Position numbers and translations under genes: made by a program
Notes under the pieces: generated by a model
Told to the model about the DNA's origin: nothing
What the model saw: only the letters and a program-made list of their open reading frames with translations
Databases searched by the model: none
Part shown: positions 1 to 5,140 of the stretch, piece after piece
Numbering within the stretch: position 1 is the stretch's first letter
Layout: each line of letters opens with the position of its first letter
Assembly (NCBI GenBank): GCA_041688215.1
Contig: JBDNIO010000275.1
Coordinates: 1-5,264, forward strand
Length of the DNA stretch: 5,264 nucleotides
Direction: 5' to 3'
Source: JBDNIO01 sp041688215
GTDB taxonomy: Bacteria; Pseudomonadota; Gammaproteobacteria; Nevskiales; Salinisphaeraceae

Positions 1-38
1 CAAAGAATAGTGATTTTCTATAAGTTATTGATCTGTAA

Positions 39-111
39 CGTCATTCCCGCGAAAGCGGGAATCCAGTGAAAGTGCCGCGGAATATGGATTCCCGCGTTCG
101 CGGGAATGACG
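39..111. repeat. dRS3-like paired inverted repeat (two ATTCCC-N8-GGGAAT hairpins)
   Basis: Two 27-bp arms, 39-65 and 85-111, are reverse complements of each other at 26 of 27 positions. Each arm is itself a hairpin: ATTCCCGC (43-50), GAAA loop, GCGGGAAT (55-62); and ATTCCCGC (88-95), GTTC loop, GCGGGAAT (100-107). Known: ATTCCC-N8-GGGAAT is the core of the neisserial dRS3 repeat, and closely related repeats are scattered through beta- and gammaproteobacterial intergenic regions. Their chance translation gives the familiar spurious peptides SRERGNP and DSRFRGND, both readable here on the minus strand. The right hairpin is additionally flanked by ATATGGAT (82-89) and ATCCATAT (112-119), which could extend it. 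The element ends only 19 nt before the apparent start of the first gene. Confidence 0.9.
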
Positions 112-130
112 ATCCATATAGTTCGATGAC

Positions 131-1189
131 ATAGCCAAAATAAAAAACCAATTAATAGCCGCCGCTACGCTGACCGTTAGTCTCACTTTTTCCGGCAGCA
201 TCTTTGCACAGGATGAGAAGGAACCCGAAAAGCGCCAACCGCTTGCCGCGGAGATGGCGGTATTGGCTACGGAATCCATTCTTAACGACATCGAAGACAC
301 CGGCAAACGCCTGGTCACCGTCGGCGAACGCGGGCACATCCTGCTGTCTGACGACGGCAAAGAATGGCAACAGGTCGCCTCGCCGGTGCGCGCCATGCTC
401 AACCGGGTCGATTTTGTCGACGCGCAAAACGGCTGGGCCGTAGGCCACGATGGTAGTGTGCTGCGCACCACTGATGGTGGGGAATCCTGGCAGTTGAAAA
501 ACTTCGATTCCGATTGGGGCAAACCCTTTTACGACACCTATTTCACCACGCCAGACAAAGGCATGGTTATCGGCGCCAACGGCCGCGCGCTAGCCACCGA
601 GGACGGCGGAGAAAGCTGGAGCGAAGTGACCAACCCGGTTTTCGATACCGGCTTCAACATGTATGCGCTGGGTATTCTTAACGAAGACACCACCATCGTC
701 GCCGGCGAACGCGGCATGCTCGGGCGCACGCTCGACGGCGGCGAAACCTGGGAAATGCTAGTGCCGCCCTACATCGGCTCCTATTTCGGTGTGTTGCCCA
801 CCGGCGGCTACAGCGTCGTGTTATATGGCTTGCAAGGCCGCGTGTTTTACGCCGAAGATGTGCGTGAACTGCCTGCGCTGGAAGACCCGTCCACCTACGA
901 CCCGTTCAAGTTCGAAAACATCACCGATCCGGAAAAACTTGCGGAAATGGGCTGGCGGCTTATAGATAACCGAGTGCAACAAAGCCTGTTTGGCGGCAGT
1001 CTCTATGACAACGGCGAAGTCGTGCTGGTGGGCGTTGACGGCAGCGTCGTTTACGGCAGCGTCCATGGCGGCTCGGTACAGGCTTTCAAGGGCCCGACCG
1101 ATGAGCCCATTTCCGATATTGTGGTGCAGGACGATGGCCTAATCATGGTCGGGCGGACCGGTATTTATCACAGCAAACGCCTCAAATAA
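131..1189 (+). CDS. Exported YCF48/BNR-type beta-propeller protein, non-canonical or lost start codon
   Basis: Predicted periplasmic beta-propeller of the YCF48/Hcf136-like, BNR (Asp-box) class. Counting from the first in-frame ATG (254), four Asp-box-like motifs are visible: SDDGKEW (32-38), TTDGGESW (72-79), TEDGGESW (115-122) and TLDGGETW (159-166), each followed by a beta strand. Further weaker blades continue to residue 311. Reading upstream of 254 in the same frame gives a clear Sec signal peptide: MAKIKNQL, a hydrophobic stretch, then SIFA|QDE. It begins at an ATA codon at 131; no in-frame ATG, GTG or TTG lies between the TAG at 119-121 and 254. I chose 131 because the export signal is coherent; a start at 254 would give a 311-residue leaderless protein instead of about 352. 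No good Shine-Dalgarno precedes 131. Known: such proteins often sit beside MMPL/RND transporter genes in gammaproteobacteria; none is visible here. The partner or ligand is unknown. The family call is fairly sure, the start is not. Confidence 0.8.
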   Translation: MAKIKNQLIAAATLTVSLTFSGSIFAQDEKEPEKRQPLAAEMAVLATESILNDIEDTGKRLVTVGERGHILLSDDGKEWQQVASPVRAMLNRVDFVDAQNGWAVGHDGSVLRTTDGGESWQLKNFDSDWGKPFYDTYFTTPDKGMVIGANGRALATEDGGESWSEVTNPVFDTGFNMYALGILNEDTTIVAGERGMLGRTLDGGETWEMLVPPYIGSYFGVLPTGGYSVVLYGLQGRVFYAEDVRELPALEDPSTYDPFKFENITDPEKLAEMGWRLIDNRVQQSLFGGSLYDNGEVVLVGVDGSVVYGSVHGGSVQAFKGPTDEPISDIVVQDDGLIMVGRTGIYHSKRLK

Positions 1190-1191
1190 TC

Positions 1192-1419
1192 ATGGCAGCC
1201 GCCAGCAATTTTGATACCCTGAAACAGCGCCTGCCGCTAAACGAAGATGCGATGACACTACTGCATTCGCTACCCAAAAAAGAGCGAGAAAAGCTCTGCG
1301 CCAACGTATTGTCGGCGGAAAAAGAACAGGGCGAACGCGTGGACCAAGCCATTGAAGGTGCGGTGCGTTTCGTACCGGCGCCCTTGCGTCGGCGCGTACG
1401 CAAACTCCTGTTTGATTAG
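1192..1419 (+). CDS. Small charged helical protein, unknown function (75 aa)
   Basis: A 75-residue product that I do not recognise. It has no signal peptide, no membrane segment and a single Cys (in KLCANVL). It is rich in Lys, Arg and Glu and reads as mostly helical. The middle is highly charged (KKEREK, AEKEQGER), and the C-terminus is basic (PLRRRVRKLLFD), which could suit contact with nucleic acid, membrane surface or a partner protein; this is inference only. The ATG lies two nucleotides after the TAA of the propeller gene and has no obvious Shine-Dalgarno, so translation probably depends on coupling or reinitiation from the gene before it. It is followed after 14 nt by the 381-residue helical-repeat gene. 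Coding is supported by the tight packing between two same-strand genes and by codon use similar to theirs. Confidence 0.7.
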   Translation: MAAASNFDTLKQRLPLNEDAMTLLHSLPKKEREKLCANVLSAEKEQGERVDQAIEGAVRFVPAPLRRRVRKLLFD

Positions 1420-1433
1420 AGGGAAAACCTGAT

Positions 1434-2579
1434 ATGGCCAGCCTGGAAGCCCGCGCAGAAACCATCAAACTGGCACGGTTGCTGGGCCAGCCGCAAGAGA
1501 ATTTCGACTACCTGTTGGAACAGCCCGCCGAACTAACCCGCGCTTTTCGCGAAGGCCTTTCCGACGCCCTGTTTGACCAGCACCGCCAGGGCTTTGAGCG
1601 GCTCGCGAAACTCAGCGGACTCCTGCCCACCGGCATAACGGCCACGTTAGCCTCGACCCTGCTCGGCGCCACGATGAGCGGGCGCGTGGCCGGTGAATTA
1701 CCACCCGAACGCGCAGTAAAACTCGCCAAAAAACTGGATGTAACTTTCCTGACCCGCGTGTGCGTAGAACTCGATCCGCGCCGCGCCGAACCACTAATCA
1801 AACAAATGCCGGCGGACATCGTCATCAACGTCGGCCACGGCCTGGTCGAGCGCGAGGATTACATCACCATGGCGCGCTTCGTCGGCGCCCTGCCCCAGGA
1901 CGTGCTCGAAAAAACCATTAACGCCATCGAAAGCGACGAGGTGCTTCTGCGCGTAGGTTTTTTCGTGGAAAATAAATCGCAGTTGGACGCGGTAATTCGC
2001 ATCCTCGACGAATCGCGCCTGCGCGGTGTCATTCAGGCCGCGACCGACCACGATTTATGGCCTGAAGCCCTGTCCCTGGTTACGGAAATAGACGACGACC
2101 TCAAAGGCCAGTTGGGCGATATCGTCGCCGGCCAGGACGAAGCAGTGCTGGACGGCCTCGCCGATGTCGCACAGGAACAACAGCTCTGGGCCGCGGTGTT
2201 AATCGCTGTGGCGAGCATGAATGCCGAAAACCAGCGCAAGGTCGTCAACCTGCCATCGGTCACACGGCGCGAAGTCCTGGAAAGCGTAATCGCCACCGCG
2301 CATAGTCAGCAGATGTGGCCGCAATTATTGCCGCTAATCGGCTTAATGGGCAATAAACACCAGCAGACCGTGGCGGAAATAGCGCTCGAGCAAGACCCCG
2401 CCATGCTCGATTCCCTGCTGGACGCCTTTACCGGCATGCCCGAAAAAACCCAAACGCGGCTGGGTAAAAAAGCCGCCGAACACATCCCGCAGAAAACCTA
2501 TGAGCAACTCTGGGGAATCGCAGTAGCAGCTGGCCGCCAAGCGCAGCTCAAGGCGCTGGATGATGCCTACGGGCAATAA
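1434..2579 (+). CDS. All-helical repeat protein, unknown function (381 aa)
   Basis: A cytoplasmic-looking protein with no signal peptide or membrane span and an almost wholly alpha-helical composition. Residues 206-334 hold three tandem repeats of exactly 43 residues (206-248, 249-291, 292-334). Each opens with (H/Q)(D/Q)(L/M)W and carries a second helix with the pattern xxVLxxxxxxA. Residues about 185-203 (QLDAVIRIL, LRGVIQAA) look like the second half of a preceding degenerate unit, and EQLW near 358-360 like the start of a following one. The region about 85-165 (LPPERAVKLAKKL, LDPRRAEPLIKQM, LPQDVLEKTINAI) has short helix pairs ending in Leu-Pro or Asp-Pro turns, reminiscent of the MgtE N-terminal or FliG-type superhelix; that is a resemblance, not an assignment. 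GAGGG at 1419-1423 serves as ribosome binding site, overlapping the previous stop codon. A solenoid suggests a scaffold or binding role; no catalytic motif is seen. Confidence 0.85.
   Translation: MASLEARAETIKLARLLGQPQENFDYLLEQPAELTRAFREGLSDALFDQHRQGFERLAKLSGLLPTGITATLASTLLGATMSGRVAGELPPERAVKLAKKLDVTFLTRVCVELDPRRAEPLIKQMPADIVINVGHGLVEREDYITMARFVGALPQDVLEKTINAIESDEVLLRVGFFVENKSQLDAVIRILDESRLRGVIQAATDHDLWPEALSLVTEIDDDLKGQLGDIVAGQDEAVLDGLADVAQEQQLWAAVLIAVASMNAENQRKVVNLPSVTRREVLESVIATAHSQQMWPQLLPLIGLMGNKHQQTVAEIALEQDPAMLDSLLDAFTGMPEKTQTRLGKKAAEHIPQKTYEQLWGIAVAAGRQAQLKALDDAYGQ
2049..2435 (+). repeat. Three tandem 43-codon repeats within the helical protein
   Basis: Translated units at residues 206-248, 249-291 and 292-334 align without gaps. 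Shared positions are Leu/Met-Trp at unit positions 3-4, Leu at position 8, a hydrophobic Val/Leu-Leu pair near 33-34, and Ala or a similar residue near 40-41. Nucleotide identity is low, so the duplication is old and held at the protein level. The constant 43-residue length fits a two-helix solenoid unit. Confidence 0.7.
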
Positions 2580-2612
2580 TCCCCGCCCATAAAGCCTTGC
2601 TTCAGGCTGCCG

Positions 2613-2788
2613 TTAACACACGGCGCAAATAATTTTGTTTTGTTCGGCCTGGTTCATACCCTGCTCACGCTTACAAACCTGAACGATCCTCGCACCTTTA
2701 CCCGCGTGATCCTCGACTTCGCAGCGGTACTCCAAGGCGTCAGTTCAGGAAAGAACTCTTTCACTCTGACATCGAATACTGTTACAGC
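2613..2788 (-). pseudogene. Possible frameshifted relic of a small Cys-containing protein
   Basis: On the minus strand, a frame ending at TAA (2613-2615) reads back as a protein-like C-terminus: YRCEVEDHAGKGARIVQVC, then KREQGMNQAEQNK and IICAVC. It is closed upstream by a TGA at 2745-2747, but the adjacent frame continues upstream with FDVRVKEFFPEL (to about 2786) until a TAG at 2789-2791. The two segments join smoothly if one base has been lost near 2741-2744, giving roughly 59 residues with no start codon. The peptide has four cysteines (RCE, VCK, ICAVC). The balanced amino acid composition and bacterial-looking codons argue for real coding ancestry. I do not recognise the family. It could still be a chance reading of a 246-bp spacer, so confidence is low. 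Confidence 0.35.
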
Positions 2789-2795
2789 CTATAAA
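2766..2795 (+). promoter_or_regulatory. Candidate sigma-70 promoter for the oxidative operon
   Basis: CTGACA (2766-2771, 5 of 6 to TTGACA) and TATAAA (2790-2795, 5 of 6 to TATAAT) are separated by 18 nt and lie 30 nt upstream of the SDR start, in the most AT-rich part of the spacer. Just downstream, ATAAA-TTG-TTTAT (2798-2810) is a perfect 5-bp inverted repeat placed where an operator could sit. An AAGAG at 2816-2820 is a plausible weak ribosome binding site, 5 nt before the ATG at 2826. Confidence 0.45.
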
Positions 2796-2825
2796 TGATA
2801 AATTGTTTATTCGACAAGAGTACGA

Positions 2826-3656
2826 ATGTTTAACATCAACAAACCTTCCCGCAACGCCTACGCCGTGGTCACCGGCGCCGGCAGCGGTATTGGCCGGGCT
2901 TTTGCGCTGGAAATTTCAAAGCGCGGCGGGCAAGTGCTGTGCGCTGACATCAATCTGGCCAGCGCCCGGGAAACCGTTGCACTAATTACGCAAAAAGGCG
3001 GCAAGGCGTGGGCGGTGGAATGTGATGTCGGCGATTTAGCCACCGTTGAGGCGCTGGCCGGAACCGCTGAAACCGAGTTCGGTCAGCCTGCAGACCTAAT
3101 CATCAACAACGCCGGCATCGGTACTGGCGGTAAGCGTGTCGGCGAAACTTCCATGGAAGATTGGCGCGCCACCATGGATATAAACCTCTGAGGCGTAATT
3201 CACGGCTGCTATGTATTCGCACCCAGGCTGCGGACACTGGGCCGCGGCGGCATCATCAATGTCGCCTCCACCGCCAGTTTCGCTGCGGCACCGTTCATGG
3301 GGCCGTATAACGTCAGCAAGGCCGGCGCGCTGGCACTGACCGAAACGCTATCCGCCGAATTCGCCGGCACAAAGGTGCGCGTCTGCGCGCTCTGCCCGAC
3401 CTTCGTCAAGACCAATATCGTGCGCGACGGACACATCGGCGAACAACAATCGCAAATGGCCGCCCGCCTCATGCAGTGGACCGGTGTATCTGCCGATAGT
3501 GTGGCCCGCACCACGCTCAACGCGCTGGACCGCGGCCAACTTTATGTACTCCCGCAACTCGATGCCCGCACCGTGTGGCGCATGAAACGTTATGCACCAG
3601 TCAGCCATCTGCACGGCACGCGGCTGGTATCCCGACTCATGGCCGGCAGTAACTAA
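2826..3656 (+). pseudogene. Short-chain dehydrogenase/reductase, interrupted by in-frame TGA
   Basis: A classical SDR that would oxidise or reduce an alcohol/carbonyl group with NAD(P). The N-terminus carries the TGxxxGxG cofactor motif (TGAGSGIGR), and the Rossmann core follows with CDVGD and the NNAG motif (IINNAGIG). The frame then reads DINL-TGA-GVIHG at 3189-3191 (codon 122), where this family normally has NLWG; TGG to TGA is a single base change. Downstream in the same frame all the rest is present: INVAS with the catalytic Ser region, YNVSK (YxxxK active site), and the CPTFVKTN segment after the active site. It ends at TAA 3654-3656. With the stop read as Trp the protein is 276 residues, normal for an SDR. 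The stop leaves a 121-residue fragment lacking the active site. The size and partners recall SDRs beside FMO genes, such as the mycobacterial mymA operon, but the substrate is unknown. Confidence 0.9.
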
Positions 3657-3678
3657 ACATTTTCTTAACTCATTTTTT

Positions 3679-3755
3679 ACCACAAAGAACACAAAGGACA
3701 CGAAGAAAAGCAGGCAACAATAATTCTTCTTTGTGCGCTTCGTGTTCTTTGTGGT
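3679..3755. repeat. 77-bp palindromic repeat with 9-nt internal period
   Basis: ACCACAAAGAACAC (3679-3692) and GTGTTCTTTGTGGT (3742-3755) are perfect 14-bp reverse complements, and the next 18 nt inward still pair at about 12 positions. The left arm has a 9-nt rhythm of (C/A)CACRAAGR: CCACAAAGA, ACACAAAGG, ACACGAAGA. Known: palindromic ACCACRAAGRACAC-type repeats recur in intergenic DNA of many unrelated bacteria. Here the repeat occupies most of the 111-bp gap between the SDR and the diiron gene, and ends 2 nt before that gene's GGAGG. RNA folding would place a long stem directly next to the ribosome binding site. Confidence 0.85.
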
Positions 3756-3757
3756 CT

Positions 3758-3762
3758 GGAGG
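3758..3762 (+). promoter_or_regulatory. Ribosome binding site GGAGG of the diiron gene
   Basis: GGAGG ends 5 nt before ATG 3768 and decides this start over the next in-frame ATG (3789). It directly abuts the end of the 77-bp palindrome, so its accessibility could depend on whether that stem forms. Confidence 0.75.
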
Positions 3763-3767
3763 CCTTT

Positions 3768-4694
3768 ATGCAACTCTATCTTGAAATAATGCTGGCTAAA
3801 ATCAAGGCCAGCCAATGGGCACTGGCGGATTTCGACTGGGACGCGCCGGGGCGCGAGACGGTTACCGAAAGCCCCGAACTTTACGCCAAGCTCAAGCCCT
3901 TCATGGCCGACCTGATGTGGATAGAACACGTCGGTGCGCGCGGCTTCGCGGCTATGGCTAAAAAAGCGCCAACCGAAACACTGGCAGAAATCTATCGCTA
4001 TTTTCATGCCGAGGAGCAGCGCCACGCCAACGCCGAGATGGCGTTGATGAAACGCTGGGCCATGCTTGATGGCGACGAGCTCCCCGAGCCGAATATCAAC
4101 ATTCGCCTTGTGGTCGACTGGCTCGATACCTACGCCGATGACCAGCCACTGTAAGTGCTGGGCTCTGTCATCCCCATGCTGGAAATCACCCTCGACGGCG
4201 CGTTATGTAAATTCCTGCTCGACACCGTGGATTACCCGCTCTGCCACGAGGTATTCAAAAGCATTAACGCGGATGAGTCACGGCATCTGGGCGTGGACTT
4301 CCACGTGCTGGAAATGCTCGGCCACGGGCCGTTCTACCAGTCCGCGATCAAGGCGGTCGGTACGCTCGCAAGTCCCAAATTGCTGCTCGGCATTGCCGCC
4401 TATCTGCCGCTGTTGAATCGTATGCGCGACAACATCGTGGCGCTCGGCCTGAAAGAAGAAAAACTTTACACCGCCCTGAACAAATACCGACGCGTAGGCG
4501 GCACGCCACAGGGCCGTCGCAACGCCTGGTTTCAGATCATCGCCCAGCAAGGTAGCTGGGTGGTCAACCGCAAGGATTATCTGTACCACGTACCCATCGA
4601 TGCGCTGGTTAAACTCTCGGATTACTACCCGCGCGCCCTGCTCAAACCCCTGCCCACCTGGTTCAAACAACTCTCTTGGAGGCCCACGGCATGA
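3768..4694 (+). pseudogene. Ferritin-like diiron protein, split by in-frame TAA
   Basis: A four-helix-bundle ferritin-like protein, probably a diiron oxygenase or oxidase. All six expected metal ligands can be placed: Glu53 (WIEHVG), Glu83 and His86 (EEQRH), Glu139 (MLEITLDGA), and Glu170 and His173 (DESRH). The frame is cut by TAA at 4152-4154 (codon 129, in DDQPL-stop-VLGS), which a CAA-to-TAA change would explain. The rest continues in the same frame to TGA 4692-4694, for a total near 308 residues, and the post-ferritin tail (residues about 200-308) has no motif I recognise. The stop falls between the two helix pairs and is followed at once by GTG (4155), so two half-bundles by reinitiation are conceivable, but no Shine-Dalgarno supports this. 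AurF-like N-oxygenases are one candidate family among several. The final TGA overlaps the ATG of the monooxygenase, so the two were translationally coupled. Confidence 0.85.
4678..4694 (+). promoter_or_regulatory. GGAGG plus ATGA stop/start overlap
   Basis: GGAGG (4678-4682) lies 8 nt before ATG 4691, whose last two bases and the next base form the TGA that ends the diiron gene (4692-4694). This fixes the monooxygenase start at 4691 rather than the in-frame ATG at 4676, which lies upstream of the GGAGG, and shows that the genes were one translationally coupled unit. Confidence 0.75.
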
Positions 4695-5140
4695 GCACTG
4701 TCAAGGATGCACTAATCATCGGCGTCGGCTTCGCCGGGCTCGGTAGCGCCATACGCCTGCAGCAGGAAGGCGTGAAAAATATCGCTATTCTGGAGCGCGA
4801 CGCCGCGGTCGGTGGTACTTGGCGGGACAATCAATACCCTGGCGCAGCCTGCGATATTCCCTCCAATCTCTATTCCTATTCGTTTGTCCCGAATCCGGAT
4901 TGGCGGAGCAGCTATTCCGGCAGCCGCGACATTCTGGCCTACATCCATACCATGGTGCGGGACTTCAATCTGGCGCCGCTGATTGAGTTCAACACCAACG
5001 TTACCGCGATTGCCTTCGACGAGGAGCGCGGCATCTGGAATGTTGAAACCGAGGCAGGAGAACAGCATCAGGCACGCGCGGTAATCATGGCGCAAGGCCC
5101 GTTATCCAACGCCAGCCTGCCCAGAATGGCGCTAACTTAA
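4691..5140 (+). pseudogene. N-terminal fragment of a Baeyer-Villiger/FMO-type flavin monooxygenase, truncated by an IS
   Basis: Counting from ATG 4691: the FAD-binding GxGxxG motif is GVGFAG (11-16); Glu35 (ILERD) ends the second strand, where it should contact the FAD ribose; GGTW (41-44) and YPGAACDIPS (49-58) follow. This pattern is typical of class B flavin monooxygenases related to cyclohexanone or 4-hydroxyacetophenone monooxygenase, which insert oxygen using FAD and NADPH. Family sequence continues to AQGPLSNASLP (residue 144, about base 5122), where a Pro-Asp-x-Pro-Gly-like continuation would be expected. Instead the frame reads RMALT and stops at TAA 5138-5140. Full-length relatives are several hundred residues, so the NADPH-binding domain and the Baeyer-Villiger fingerprint are missing, and BVMO cannot be told from other class B enzymes. 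The break coincides with the end of an IS4-like element. Confidence 0.9.

Noticed and set aside
25..522. A 165-codon open frame on the minus strand overlapping the first gene
   Set aside because: It runs antisense to the propeller gene, and its tail is the well-known spurious translation (SRERGNP, DSRFRGND) of the inverted repeat.
2592..2608. Possible rho-independent terminator after the helical-repeat gene
   Set aside because: The AGCCT/AGGCT stem is only 5 bp and no T-run follows it on the + strand.
3679..3755. CRISPR-like array suggested by the repeated CACAAAG/CACGAAG units
   Set aside because: The units are 9 nt with no spacers and form one palindrome; no cas genes are present.
3348..4025. 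A 225-codon minus-strand open frame across the SDR end, the repeat and the diiron gene
   Set aside because: It is antisense to two recognisable genes, its middle is translated palindrome (low-complexity Lys/Phe/Val), and it shows no domain motif.
4676..4690. ATG at 4676 as the monooxygenase start
   Set aside because: It lies upstream of the GGAGG and would add a non-conserved pentapeptide; ATG 4691 has correct spacing and a stop/start overlap.
3189..4694. Reassigned stop codons (TGA read as Trp, or selenocysteine) explaining the internal stops
   Set aside because: TGA is used as a genuine terminator in the ATGA overlap at 4692-4694, TGG is used freely for Trp elsewhere, the second internal stop is TAA, and the SDR site is neither a Cys nor a redox position.
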